Shown piece by piece: positions 55,940-64,000 of a DNA stretch of 64,000 nt. The first letter of the stretch is position 1; every line of letters starts with the position of its first letter. The notes under the pieces were generated by a model, which worked only from the letters and a program-made list of their open reading frames with translations, searched no databases and was not told the origin of the DNA. The stretch comes from an uncultured Candidatus Binatia bacterium (GTDB lineage Bacteria; Desulfobacterota; Binatia; UBA9968; JAJDTQ01): positions 1,364,001 to 1,428,000 of the forward strand of contig OY282432.1 in NCBI GenBank assembly GCA_958295985.1, written 5' to 3'. Both the position numbers and the translations under genes were made by a program.

Positions 55940-56130
55940 CCCTTCGACTTCGCCCGGCTGCGCCTCGCCACGCTCGGGACGAACGGCTGCGAAACGTTAT
56001 CCCCATGGTTTCAACCATGGTTTCAACTTTACCGGCGAGCACCGGCACGAATGCTGCGCTCGAACCGAACGGCTGCGAAACGCTGTCCCTCCGTTCGTCC
56101 TGAGCGTTGCGAAGCGAAGTCGAAGGACGG
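55928..56130. repeat. Composite palindromic repeat element between rpsM and rpsK
   Basis: The 215-base gap is filled by repeats. TCGAAGGG (55928-55935), TTAG, CCCTTCGA (55940-55947) form a hairpin around the rpsM stop. The outer arms CCTTCGACTTCGC...GGGACGAACGG (55941-55986) and CCGTTCGTCC...GCGAAGTCGAAGG (56091-56127) are inverted copies. GAACGGCTGCGAAACG is directly repeated at 55981-55996 and 56067-56082. CCATGGTTTCAA is in tandem at 56003-56014 and 56015-56026. From memory, the CCTTCGACTTCGCTCAGGAC type of palindrome is common in intergenic DNA of GC-rich bacteria. No ORF of substance is inside. Confidence 0.75.
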
Positions 56131-56154
56131 GCCCAAACCAGAACAGGAGCATCC

Positions 56155-56565
56155 ATGGCTCAGGCCGCGAAGAAAGCGCGTGATGCGAGGGCGCCGAGGA
56201 AACGGCGCGGGCGAAAGAACATCGCCGAAGGGGTGGCGCATATCCATTCCACCTTCAACAACACGATCATCACGATATCGGACATCCAGGGTAACGTCGT
56301 GGCGTGGTCGAGTGCCGGCGCCATCGGCTTCAAGGGCTCCCGCAAGGGTACACCCTTCGCGGCGCAACAGGCGGCGGACAACGTAGCGCGCAAGGCCATG
56401 GATCACGGCATGCATTCGATACAGGTGTACGTGCGCGGGCCGGGCTCGGCCAGGGAGTCGGCCCTGAGATCCCTTCAATCCGCGGGGTTGCACATCAGCC
56501 TGATCAAGGACGTGACACCCATTCCCCATAATGGCTGCAGGCCTCCCAAGCGAAGGCGTGTCTGA
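56155..56565 (+). CDS. rpsK: 30S ribosomal protein S11
   Basis: Platform protein, 136 residues from ATG 56155 with ACAGGAGC upstream. [59 protein letters not shown] is diagnostic, ending [12 protein letters not shown]. The ribosome site lies just outside the right edge of the composite repeat. Confidence 0.97.
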   Translation: MAQAAKKARDARAPRKRRGRKNIAEGVAHIHSTFNNTIITISDIQGNVVAWSSAGAIGFKGSRKGTPFAAQQAADNVARKAMDHGMHSIQVYVRGPGSARESALRSLQSAGLHISLIKDVTPIPHNGCRPPKRRRV

Positions 56566-56578
56566 GAGGAGATAGTGA

Positions 56579-57205
56579 GTGGCTAGGTATCATGGTCCCG
56601 TGTGCCGGCTTTGCCGGCGAGAGAATCTGAAGCTGTTTCTCAAGGGAGAGCGGTGTTACACGGACAAGTGCGCCATCGAGCGGCGCAACTATCCTCCCGG
56701 TCAACATGGCCAGAGACGGCTCAAGTTCTCCGAATACAGCCTCCAGCTCAGGGAGAAGCAGAAGGTCAAGCGCATGTACGGGCTGCTCGAAAAGCAGTTC
56801 AGGGGCAGTTTCGAGACGGCCGAAAAGGCGCGCGGGATCACCGGCGAAAATCTCCTGGTGATGCTGGAAAGACGGCTCGACAACGTCGTGTACCGGCTCG
56901 GATTCGCGTGTTCGAGGGGCGACGCCCGCCTGCTGGTGCGGCATGGCCACGTCTTGGTCAAGGGCCGGCGGGTGACCATTCCTTCGTATCGCGTCGGGGT
57001 GGGCGACGTCGTCTCGGTGACCGAAAAGAGCCGCAAATCGGAAAGGGTCATGTCCGCGATGGAAGGCGCCCAAAGGCGTGGCGTGCCCGACTGGATCCAG
57101 GTCGATACGGAGAACTTCTCCGGCACCGTCAAGGTCCTTCCGAGCCGTAGCGACATCACGACGCCCATCAACGAGAAGCTCATCGTCGAGCTTTATTCCA
57201 AGTAA
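56579..57205 (+). CDS. rpsD: 30S ribosomal protein S4, zinc-binding form
   Basis: Assembly initiator, 208 residues from GTG 56579 ([20 protein letters not shown]). Cys9, Cys12, Cys26 and Cys31 form the zinc site of C+ S4. [11 protein letters not shown], the S4 RNA-binding domain ([43 protein letters not shown]) and the C-terminal [12 protein letters not shown] are present. Confidence 0.97.
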   Translation: MARYHGPVCRLCRRENLKLFLKGERCYTDKCAIERRNYPPGQHGQRRLKFSEYSLQLREKQKVKRMYGLLEKQFRGSFETAEKARGITGENLLVMLERRLDNVVYRLGFACSRGDARLLVRHGHVLVKGRRVTIPSYRVGVGDVVSVTEKSRKSERVMSAMEGAQRRGVPDWIQVDTENFSGTVKVLPSRSDITTPINEKLIVELYSK

Positions 57206-57228
57206 CGCGGGAGCCTGTTGGAGATCCC

Positions 57229-58251
57229 ATGCACGAGCATTGGAGCGAATTGATCAAACCTGACACCATAGAGGTCGACGAGAAGAGCCTGACCGCCACC
57301 TATGGTAAATTCGTCGGAGAACCCTTCGAGAGAGGGTTCGGCCAGACCATCGGCAACAGTCTGCGACGCATCCTGCTGTCGTCGCTCCGGGGTGCGGCCA
57401 TCACCTCCGTCCAGATCGACGACGCGCTGCACGAATTTTCCACCATCCAGGGCGCGACCGAGGACGTGACCGATATCATCCTGAACCTGAAAGAAGTACG
57501 GCTCAAGCTGCACGACTCGGAACGAGAGGTTATACGGATCGAATCGACGGGCCCGAAGGAGGTGCTGGCCAAGGACATCGTCAGGGGGCCGCAGGTCGAG
57601 ATCCTCAACCCCGACCATCACATCGCGGAGCTCTCGAAAGAGGGGCGGCTGAACGCCGCCATGGTGGTGCGGATGGGGCAGGGATACGTGCCCGCGGAAC
57701 GCAACCGGGAAGAGGAACAGCCCGTCGACACGATCTTCATGGACGCGGTCTTCTCGCCCATCCGCAAGGTCAACTTCAACGTGACCAACGCCCGGGTCGG
57801 CCAGCGCACCGATTACGACCGCCTCGTCCTGGAGGTGTGGACCGACGGGAGCGAGACGCCCGAGGATGCGCTGGCGTACGCCGCCGGGATCCTTCAGGAC
57901 CAGGTCGCCCTCTTCATCGACTTTCGAGAGGGACCGGGACCGGCCGAGAAAGAGGGCGAGGGCGAAGCCGCGCTGCTCAACGAGAACCTGTTCCGCGCGG
58001 TGGAGGATCTGGAATTCTCCGTCCGGGCGCAGAACTGCCTGCAGAACGCCAACTTGAAATACATCGGCGAGTTGGTGCAGAAGACCGAGCAGGAGATGCT
58101 CAAGACCAAGAACTTCGGGCGCAAATCCCTGAACGAGATCAAGGAGTTGCTCGGCGAGTTGGGGCTGCATCTGGGCATGGAGCTGGATCGCTTCCCCGGC
58201 CGCGAGGAACTCGAGAGCCGGAAACAGGCTGATCAGAAAGAGACGGCGTAG
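57229..58251 (+). CDS. rpoA: DNA-directed RNA polymerase subunit alpha
   Basis: Dimeric scaffold of RNA polymerase, 340 residues. N-domain: FVGEPFERGFGQTIGNSLRRILLSSLRGAAITSVQI. Linker rich in Glu/Gly/Ala at about 235-250. C-domain: VRAQNCLQNANLKYIGELVQKTEQEMLKTKNFGRKSLNEIKELL, which contacts UP elements and activators. Confidence 0.98.
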   Translation: MHEHWSELIKPDTIEVDEKSLTATYGKFVGEPFERGFGQTIGNSLRRILLSSLRGAAITSVQIDDALHEFSTIQGATEDVTDIILNLKEVRLKLHDSEREVIRIESTGPKEVLAKDIVRGPQVEILNPDHHIAELSKEGRLNAAMVVRMGQGYVPAERNREEEQPVDTIFMDAVFSPIRKVNFNVTNARVGQRTDYDRLVLEVWTDGSETPEDALAYAAGILQDQVALFIDFREGPGPAEKEGEGEAALLNENLFRAVEDLEFSVRAQNCLQNANLKYIGELVQKTEQEMLKTKNFGRKSLNEIKELLGELGLHLGMELDRFPGREELESRKQADQKETA

Positions 58252-58254
58252 TCC

Positions 58255-58683
58255 ATGCGGCACCTGAAAAAAGGCAGAAAGCTGAACCGTAGTCCCAGCC
58301 ACCGTCTGGCCTTGTGGCGCAACATGGCCACGTCGCTCCTCCGCCACGACCGTATCACCACCACCGATGCAAAGGCCAAGGAACTGCGGCGTTGGGCGGA
58401 CTGGCTGATCACGCTCGGCAAGGACGGCAGCCTGCATGCCCGCCGACGCGCCTTGGCCTTCGTTCAGGACAAGGCCGTGGTGGCGCGGTTGTTCAACGAG
58501 CTCGGGCCGCGTTTCGAGGGTCGCAACGGCGGCTACACCCGGATCGTCAAGGTCGGGCGTCGTCGGGGTGACTCGGCGCCGCTTTCCGTTATCGAGCTTG
58601 TTCCGGCAGCCGGTGGAACGGAAGCCGCGGCAGTTGAACCGGACGAAACGGCAAGCGAATCGACCGCGACCACCGGGCAGTAG
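58255..58683 (+). CDS. rplQ: 50S ribosomal protein L17
   Basis: Exit-site protein, 142 residues. [49 protein letters not shown] is diagnostic. After the conserved [24 protein letters not shown] comes an extension of about 25 residues rich in Ala, Glu and Thr. Last gene of the ribosomal supercluster. Confidence 0.96.
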   Translation: MRHLKKGRKLNRSPSHRLALWRNMATSLLRHDRITTTDAKAKELRRWADWLITLGKDGSLHARRRALAFVQDKAVVARLFNELGPRFEGRNGGYTRIVKVGRRRGDSAPLSVIELVPAAGGTEAAAVEPDETASESTATTGQ

Positions 58684-58698
58684 CAGCCTCTCCGGTCC

Positions 58699-59250
58699 AT
58701 GGCCAACCATCGACAGGCGACGGATGGCGGTAACGTGTATTTCAGCCGGCGCCAGTTGTTCGTCGTTGCATCCCTTTTCGTCGCCGCGTCGATTCTCATC
58801 TTCATCCTCGGGATCCTGATCGGACAGAGTATAGAGGAGCGAAAACTCCTGCACCGGGAGGAACCGGCGATCCGGGTCCCGGTCGAGTCCGGCGCCCCCA
58901 GGGACGACCAGGAGTTGACGTTCTACGAAACGTTGCCCAATCCGGAGCCTGCCCCCGCGGGTACCGAAGAGAAGCGCGGCAAAGCCGCCGAAGCCGGTGA
59001 AGCCGGCGGCGGGAAGACCCCGTGGGCCGTGCAGATCGCCGCCATCCGAAGCCGCGCCACCGCGGACAAAATGGCGGCCGACCTCAAGAAGCGCGGCTAC
59101 CGCGCCTACGTGACCTCCGGGACACTGAACCGAAAGACGTTCTACAGGGTACGGGTGGGAGCCTATAAGACCCGCCGGGAGGCCATGGCCGATCTCCAAC
59201 GGCTCAAGGCCGCGAATTACGAGAACGCGATGATAACGAGGACCCGATGA
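58699..59250 (+). CDS. SPOR-domain membrane protein
   Basis: Probable inner-membrane, periplasm-facing protein of 183 residues. One transmembrane helix lies at about 20-42 (FVVASLFVAASILIFILGIL), then a charged Pro/Glu/Gly-rich linker (about 50-105) and a C-terminal SPOR domain (about 108-183: PWAVQIAAIRSRATADKMAA, YRVRVGAYKTRREAMADLQ). SPOR domains bind denuded peptidoglycan at the division septum. The gene starts 15 bases after rplQ, and its stop overlaps trpD as ATGA. No specific gene name can be given. Confidence 0.88.
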   Translation: MANHRQATDGGNVYFSRRQLFVVASLFVAASILIFILGILIGQSIEERKLLHREEPAIRVPVESGAPRDDQELTFYETLPNPEPAPAGTEEKRGKAAEAGEAGGGKTPWAVQIAAIRSRATADKMAADLKKRGYRAYVTSGTLNRKTFYRVRVGAYKTRREAMADLQRLKAANYENAMITRTR

Positions 59251-60263
59251 ACATCCAGCAAGCCATAGCCCGACTGGTGGCCGGCGCCAACCTCACGGAA
59301 CGGGAGATGGTCGACGTCATGGATCAGGTCATGACGGGCGAGGCCACTCCCATCCAGGTGGGAGCTTTCCTGACCGCGTTGCGGATCCAGGGTGAAACCG
59401 TGGCGGAAGTGACCGGTGCGGCCCGGGTCATGAGGGAGAAGGCCGTGCACGTCGACGCGGGCGAAGGCTGCGTCCTGGATACCTGCGGCACCGGCGGCGA
59501 CGGGAAGAACACCTTCAACATTTCCACGACGGTCGCCTTCGTGGCGGCGGCAGCGGGCGTGACCGTGGCCAAACACGGCAATCGAGCCGTCTCCAGCGGC
59601 TCGGGCAGCGCGGATGTCCTGGGCGCCCTCGGCGTGAAGACCGACGTGCCCACAGAGACGGTGGAACGGTGTCTGCGCGAGGTGGGGCTCGGCTTTCTGT
59701 TCGCCCCGCTGTTGCACGGGGCCATGAAGTATGCGGCAGCTCCGCGCCGAGAGGTCGGCATTCGCACCATTTTCAATCTTCTGGGCCCTTTGACCAACCC
59801 GGCCAGGGCCAGCCATCAACTCATCGGCATCTACGACGGCACCCTGCTCGAAACCGTTGCGCAGGTTCTGGGCAACCTCGGAAGTGAGCGGGCCATGGTG
59901 GTCCACGGCGAGGAAGGCCTTGACGAAATCTCTCTCGGCGGTCCCACCGCGGTGGCCGAGTGGAAGGATGGAGCCGTCACCCGCTACACCCTCAACCCGG
60001 AGGAATTCGGCTTCGAGACGTGTCCCGCGGAGCGGCTGACGGCGTCGGACCCGGCGGAATGTGCAGCTACGGTAACGGCTGTCCTCCAGGGAGAACCGGG
60101 CCCGTCCCGGGACGTGGTGCTGATCAACAGCGGCGCGGCGCTCTGCGTGAGTGAACGGGTATCCACCCTGGCCGGCGGCATTGACATGGCTCGGGAACTG
60201 ATCGACTCCGGGGCCGCGCTCGACAAGCTCCAACACCTCGTCCGGCTCACCAACGAGGCGTAG
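59247..60263 (+). CDS. trpD: Anthranilate phosphoribosyltransferase
   Basis: Second step of tryptophan synthesis, joining anthranilate and PRPP. The 338-residue protein has the GTGGDG PRPP loop at 81-86 followed by KNTFNIST, KHGNRAVSSGSGSADVLGALGV, and the GIRTIFNLLGPLTNPARA block. It is a monofunctional form without a TrpG fusion. trpC and trpF follow, but trpE/G and trpB/A are not in the window. Confidence 0.96.
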   Translation: MNIQQAIARLVAGANLTEREMVDVMDQVMTGEATPIQVGAFLTALRIQGETVAEVTGAARVMREKAVHVDAGEGCVLDTCGTGGDGKNTFNISTTVAFVAAAAGVTVAKHGNRAVSSGSGSADVLGALGVKTDVPTETVERCLREVGLGFLFAPLLHGAMKYAAAPRREVGIRTIFNLLGPLTNPARASHQLIGIYDGTLLETVAQVLGNLGSERAMVVHGEEGLDEISLGGPTAVAEWKDGAVTRYTLNPEEFGFETCPAERLTASDPAECAATVTAVLQGEPGPSRDVVLINSGAALCVSERVSTLAGGIDMARELIDSGAALDKLQHLVRLTNEA

Positions 60264-60280
60264 GGACCGGATACCGGGAG

Positions 60281-60332
60281 CCCGTGCCGCAGGGGCACGG
60301 GGTTGCAGGGGCGGGGTTCAAACCCACCCGCG
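60281..60332. repeat. Hairpin plus palindromic repeat between trpD and trpC
   Basis: CCCGTGCC (60281-60288), loop GCAGG, GGCACGGG (60294-60301) forms an 8-bp hairpin. It is followed by GGGGTTCAAACCCACCCGCG at 60313-60332, identical to the minus strand of 5992-6011. The flank CCCGCACCGCGC (60333-60344) also occurs beside the rph copy. The element interrupts the trpD-trpC operon and creates a 130-base gap. Confidence 0.7.
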
Positions 60333-60393
60333 CCCGCACCGCGCCGCAGGCCGGTACAGTGTCCCGGTTCGATACTCTCGACAAGGCACGCAG

Positions 60394-61224
60394 ATGGGAA
60401 ACGACGGCGCCCTGAGGAACGACTTTCTCGAACGGATCGTGGCGCACGTGCGCGCCCAGACCGAGTCCCGCCGGAAGCAGCGCCCGATAGAGTCACTGAA
60501 GGACAGCCCGCTCTATCAGCGTGAGCCTCGGGGATTCTCGAAGTCGCTGTCGCGACCCGGACGCCACGTCATCGCCGAGGTGAAACGGGCCTCGCCCTCC
60601 CAGGGGGTGATCCGCCCGGACTTCGATCCTGTCGAAATCGCGTCGCGTTACGAAGCCGGCGGCGCCACGGCCCTTTCGGTGGTCACCGAGGAACGCTTCT
60701 TCAACGGTTCCCTCCGGTATCTGACCGACATCGCGGCAACGGTCTCGTTGCCGCTTCTCAGGAAGGATTTCATCCTCGCTCCCTACCAGTTGGTCGAGGC
60801 GCGCAGTTTCGGCGCAGACGCCGTGCTGCTGATCGTCGCGATGCTGGACGGGGACGAGTTGAAGACGCTTCACGCCGAGGCCCGGTCCCTTTCCCTGGAC
60901 GTGCTGGTGGAGGTACACTCGGAACGCGAGTTGGAGACGGCCCTGGGAACCGGCGCATCCATGATCGGAATCAACAATCGGGACCTGCACACCTTCCGGG
61001 TGGACCTCGGAGTTGCCGAAGCCCTCCTGCCGCGACTCCCGGCGCACGTGCTGGCGGTGTGCGAGAGCGGCATCAAGGATGTCGAGCACGTCGAGCGACT
61101 GGAGGCCTCCGGGGGGCGGGTCTTTCTGGTCGGCGAGACGCTCATGCGTGCCGGCGACCCGGGTGCGAAGCTGGCCGAGCTTCTCGGGGCGGACGTCGCC
61201 GCCGAACGCGATGGTCAAGGTTAA
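60394..61224 (+). CDS. trpC: Indole-3-glycerol phosphate synthase
   Basis: Fourth step of tryptophan synthesis. The 276-residue TIM barrel has VIAEVKRASPSQGVIR with the catalytic Lys64, GGATALSVVTEERFFNGSL, LPLLRKDFILAPYQ, DVLVEVHSERELETAL, GINNRDLHTF and CESGI. It is not fused to TrpF, which overlaps its 3' end by 14 bases. Confidence 0.96.
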   Translation: MGNDGALRNDFLERIVAHVRAQTESRRKQRPIESLKDSPLYQREPRGFSKSLSRPGRHVIAEVKRASPSQGVIRPDFDPVEIASRYEAGGATALSVVTEERFFNGSLRYLTDIAATVSLPLLRKDFILAPYQLVEARSFGADAVLLIVAMLDGDELKTLHAEARSLSLDVLVEVHSERELETALGTGASMIGINNRDLHTFRVDLGVAEALLPRLPAHVLAVCESGIKDVEHVERLEASGGRVFLVGETLMRAGDPGAKLAELLGADVAAERDGQG

Positions 61225-61834
61225 AATTTGCGGCGTTACCAACGCCGAGGATGCGTTGAGGGCGGTGGAGTATGGCGCGGACGCCCTGGGGTTCAACTTC
61301 TATCCGCCAAGCCCGAGGTACCTCCAGCCCGAGACCGCGGCCACGATACTCCGGGAGGTACCTCCCGGCATCTGCACCGCCGGCCTGTTCGTCAACGAAT
61401 CGCGTCAACACGTCACATCCGTGTTGCGGTCGTGCCGGTCCCCTGAAAGCACCGGCCTGACCGCCGTCCAGTTCCACGGTGACGAGGACCGCCGTTTCTG
61501 TACCCGCTGGCCGCTGAAGGTGATCAAGGCGTTTCGCGTCCGGGACGAGGAGACCATCGGCCGGATCGGGGAATATCCGGTGGACTACTACCTCCTGGAC
61601 TCCTGGAGCCGGGGGTTCGGCGGCTCGGGATCCGCGTTCACCTGGAGGTGGCTGCGGGAGCCGATGGCGCGTCCCGTGATCCTCGCGGGCGGCCTTGATG
61701 TCGAGAACGTCAGCGAGGCGGTGCGCGCGGTCAAGCCCTTCGGCGTAGACGTCTGCACCGGCGTCGAGGCCGCGCCGGGCCGCAAGGACCACCAGCGAAT
61801 GAAGGAATTCATCGCCGCAGCCAAGGCGGAATGA
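61211..61834 (+). CDS. trpF: Phosphoribosylanthranilate isomerase
   Basis: Third step of tryptophan synthesis. ATG 61211 gives 207 residues. VKICGVTN carries the catalytic Cys7. GFNFYPPSPRYL, AVQFHGDED, ILAGGLDVENV and FGVDVCTGVEAAPGRKD with the general-acid Asp complete the barrel. It overlaps trpC by 14 bases. trpB does not follow; folC does. Confidence 0.95.
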   Translation: MVKVKICGVTNAEDALRAVEYGADALGFNFYPPSPRYLQPETAATILREVPPGICTAGLFVNESRQHVTSVLRSCRSPESTGLTAVQFHGDEDRRFCTRWPLKVIKAFRVRDEETIGRIGEYPVDYYLLDSWSRGFGGSGSAFTWRWLREPMARPVILAGGLDVENVSEAVRAVKPFGVDVCTGVEAAPGRKDHQRMKEFIAAAKAE

Positions 61835-61841
61835 TCAACCA

Positions 61842-61885
61842 CACGGGCCACTGTCCTGCCTCGTGTGAGACAGGGCCCGCCCGTG
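61842..61885 (+). other. Hairpin in the trpF-folC gap
   Basis: Outer arms CACGGGC (61842-61848) and GCCCGTG (61879-61885), and inner arms CTGTC (61851-61855) and GACAG (61869-61873), can form a nested hairpin that fills the 61-base gap before folC. No T-run follows. The folC GTG at 61896 has no visible Shine-Dalgarno sequence. Confidence 0.4.
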
Positions 61886-61895
61886 CCCCGGTGCC

Positions 61896-63185
61896 GTGAC
61901 TTCCTATCAAAAGAGTCTCGACTTCATCTACCATCTTCGCGGCGCCGAGATCGACCTGCGGCTGGAGCGCGTGTTGCAGGCGTTGTCGTTGTTCGACCAT
62001 CCCCAGGACCGTTTCCGGGTCTGTCACGTCGCGGGGACCAACGGCAAGGGGTCCACTGCCGCCATGATCCATTCGGTGCTGTCGGCGGGGCGTTACCGGG
62101 CCGGGCTCTACACCTCGCCGCACCTGGCCGATTTCACCGAGCGGATCCGCATCGGCAAACGGCGTATCACGCGGGCCGCGGTGACCGCCCTGGTCCGGGA
62201 GATCGCCGAGCGCACGAGGCAGGCATCCTTGTGCCTGACGTTCTTCGAGTTTGCGACGGTCATGGCCTTCCTGCACTTCGCCCGGGAACGGGTGGAGGTT
62301 GCCGTGGTCGAGGTGGGGCTCGGAGGGAGGCTCGACGCCACCAACGTGGTCCACCCGGACGTCTGCGTGATCACGACCATCGCCAGGGACCACGAGCGTT
62401 TTCTCGGCGCCCGGATCGGCTCCATCGCGCGGGAAAAAGGCGGCATCATCAAACCCGGGGTCCCCCTGGTCTGCGGCGCCCTGCCCCCCGCGGCCCAACG
62501 CGTCGTACAGCGGATCGCACGCTCGCACGGAGTCGGGGTCTACCGGTGGGGCAAGGATTTCTCCGCCACGCCCCATGATGATCGGCGTTTCGACTACCGC
62601 GGCCGGGAACGGTCGTGGGACCGTCTGAACCTGAGCCTGCGCGGCGAGTACCAACGACACAACGCCGGGGTCGCCCTGGCGTCCATCGAGACTCTTCACC
62701 GCGTTCTGCCGGTCCACGAGAAGGCGGTCCGCTCCGGCCTCCGGTCGGTGGCGTGGCCGGGCCGGCTGGAGGTCCTGCCCGGATCTCCCGCCATCATACT
62801 GGACGGAGCGCATAACGACGGCGCGGTGGCGGCGCTCGTCAAGGAGATGCCGGGGTTGTTGGGCGGCAGGAAGGTCCGTTTGTTGTTCGGCAGCATGCGC
62901 GACAAGGATTGGTCTTCCATGCTCCCCGCGCTCTGCGGCGTGTCCAGGGAGGTGGTTTTGACCCGGACGCCGACCGAGCGGGGCGCCGACCCGCACGCGC
63001 TGTCATCGGCCTTGCCCCGGGGGCTGCCGGCCACCACGGTGGATGATCCTGTCGCGGCCCTCGCCGGCCTCGCGGCAGACCGACGTCGACGCGACGATCC
63101 GATCCTGGTGGCGGGCTCCCTCTACCTCGTGGGGGCGGTCCGCGCCAAGGCCCTTGAACTGTCCAAACGGTCGCGACGGCATTGA
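61896..63185 (+). CDS. folC: Folylpolyglutamate synthase / dihydrofolate synthase
   Basis: ATP-dependent ligase adding glutamate to folates. GTG 61896 gives 429 residues. The P-loop is GTNGKGS at 47-53. LYTSPHLADFTERIRI, the magnesium/ATP block EVGLGGRLDATNVV and the C-domain ILDGAHNDGAVAAL are diagnostic. The common upstream accD is absent; the gene follows trpF instead. It ends 2 bases before lptD. Confidence 0.95.
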   Translation: MTSYQKSLDFIYHLRGAEIDLRLERVLQALSLFDHPQDRFRVCHVAGTNGKGSTAAMIHSVLSAGRYRAGLYTSPHLADFTERIRIGKRRITRAAVTALVREIAERTRQASLCLTFFEFATVMAFLHFARERVEVAVVEVGLGGRLDATNVVHPDVCVITTIARDHERFLGARIGSIAREKGGIIKPGVPLVCGALPPAAQRVVQRIARSHGVGVYRWGKDFSATPHDDRRFDYRGRERSWDRLNLSLRGEYQRHNAGVALASIETLHRVLPVHEKAVRSGLRSVAWPGRLEVLPGSPAIILDGAHNDGAVAALVKEMPGLLGGRKVRLLFGSMRDKDWSSMLPALCGVSREVVLTRTPTERGADPHALSSALPRGLPATTVDDPVAALAGLAADRRRRDDPILVAGSLYLVGAVRAKALELSKRSRRH

Positions 63186-63187
63186 CC

Positions 63188-64000
63188 ATGTTTCGCTGGC
63201 GTTCGCACATGGTGGCGTGGCTCCTGGCGTCCTGCTGCGGGTTGGCATCCGCGGGCATGGCCCGGGCCCAGTCCGGGGACGGCACGGAGCGGATCGAGGT
63301 GTCGGCGGAGGACTCCATCGAGGTGCGCCGGGGGGGCGACGCCGTCCAGGCCAAGGGCAACGTGGAGGTCCGGCGGGGAAAGACCCTCTTCGGCGCGGAT
63401 TCGGTGGAGCTCGACAGAACCGCGCGGAGGTTACGCGCCAAGGGTTCGGTCTTTCTCCGTGATCCGCTGTACCGGCTCCGGGCGTCCGGGCTCGAAATGG
63501 ACCTGATGGACGAGACCGGCACGATCCTGGACGCCGACGTATTCATCGAGGAGAACAACCTCAGCCTCAGCGGAAGCCGCGTGGAGAAGTTCGTCGGACA
63601 AGCCTATGCGGTCGAAGACGGACTTTTCACCACGTGTCTCTGCGAGGGCGGCGCGCCTCCCTGGCGCATCGGCGCCAGGGAGATCCGGTTGGACCAGGAC
63701 GGGCGGGCCGCGGTGGACGAAGTCACCTTCTACGTCTACGACGTGCCGGTGCTGTACTTGCCCTACGCATCCTTTCCTTCCGTTGCGGAACGCGCCACCG
63801 GTCTGCTCTTTCCTTCGTTCGGCTGGTCCGACCGGGCCGGGCTCCTCTACCGGCAACCCTTCTTCTGGGCCCTCGACAAGAGCAACGACGTGACCATCAA
63901 CCTGGCCGTCGAGTCCAAGGCTCGCGCCGGCTTCACCGGACAATACCGCACCGTCCTCAACGCAAGGACCGAGGGGCGGTTGGATGTCTCCTACTTCAAC
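63188..64000 (+). CDS. lptD: LPS-assembly protein LptD, 5' part
   Basis: Outer-membrane translocon inserting LPS. Only the first 271 codons are in the window, and the frame is open to the end. A signal peptide is evident (MFRWRSHMVAWLLASCCGLA..., cleavage near Ala27). The OstA/LptA-like beta-jellyroll at about 40-130 has EVRRGGDAVQAKGNVEVRRG and VFLRDPLYRLRASGLEMDL. The barrel region begins around YVYDVPVLYLPYASFP and RATGLLFPSFGWSDRAGLLY. It belongs to the same pathway as lptF and lptG earlier in the window. Confidence 0.92.
   Translation, partial: MFRWRSHMVAWLLASCCGLASAGMARAQSGDGTERIEVSAEDSIEVRRGGDAVQAKGNVEVRRGKTLFGADSVELDRTARRLRAKGSVFLRDPLYRLRASGLEMDLMDETGTILDADVFIEENNLSLSGSRVEKFVGQAYAVEDGLFTTCLCEGGAPPWRIGAREIRLDQDGRAAVDEVTFYVYDVPVLYLPYASFPSVAERATGLLFPSFGWSDRAGLLYRQPFFWALDKSNDVTINLAVESKARAGFTGQYRTVLNARTEGRLDVSYFN

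Noticed and set aside
56003..56026. Tandem CCATGGTTTCAA units as a possible CRISPR or minisatellite
   Set aside because: Only two units and no spacers; they belong to the composite palindromic repeat.

Overview
This window is a densely packed, GC-rich (clearly above 60 percent by eye) bacterial chromosome segment made almost entirely of core housekeeping genes. The outer-membrane LPS export genes (lptF, lptG, the start of lptD), the tig-clpP-clpX-lon order, the homodimeric AceE-type pyruvate dehydrogenase and the tRNA Thr-Tyr-Gly-Thr-tuf-rpmG-Trp-secE-nusG order point to a diderm proteobacterium-like organism, most plausibly of deltaproteobacterial or related uncultured grade. I cannot place it further without a phylogeny. 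There is no rRNA, CRISPR array, prophage, integrase or transposase gene.

Layout. 1-5962: 3' part of der, then dprA, a decayed small-gene region, trmFO, an orphan FbpC/PotA-type ABC ATPase, and ilvE. 6030-13614: a pyruvate dehydrogenase and lipoate block: divergent lplA-like gene, aceE-aceF-lpd, a 7Fe ferredoxin and convergent lipB. 13834-17230: a truncated cold-shock fragment overlapping a polyprenyl synthetase gene, an aldehyde dehydrogenase and rph. 17338-17991: tRNA Pro, Arg, His, Lys, Leu. 18126-23823: tig-clpP-clpX-lon. 23849-24973: tRNA Val and Asp, rplM-rpsI. 24990-28110: lptF-lptG (minus strand) divergent from rlmB.

28228-58683 is one long transcription/translation supercluster: tRNA Thr-Tyr-Gly-Thr, tuf, rpmG, tRNA-Trp, secE-nusG, rplKAJL, rpoBC, rpsLG-fusA, then the S10, spc and alpha operons to rplQ. 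Within it rpmD (L30), infA, adk and a second tuf are missing from their usual places. A strong terminator-like hairpin separates rpsG from fusA, and a composite palindromic repeat is inserted between rpsM and rpsK. 58699-64000: a SPOR-domain membrane protein, trpD-trpC-trpF, folC and the 5' part of lptD.

I found no undescribed multi-gene system. The observations most worth checking are small-scale: an inverted repeat centred on the -10 of the aceE promoter; the cold-shock fragment whose stop overlaps the prenyl [15 protein letters not shown]; a family of palindromic elements around GGCGGGTTTCAAACCCGCC placed directly after stop codons; the composite repeat in the alpha operon; and the missing ribosomal genes. 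Coordinates were derived by reading the sequence; no database search was run.
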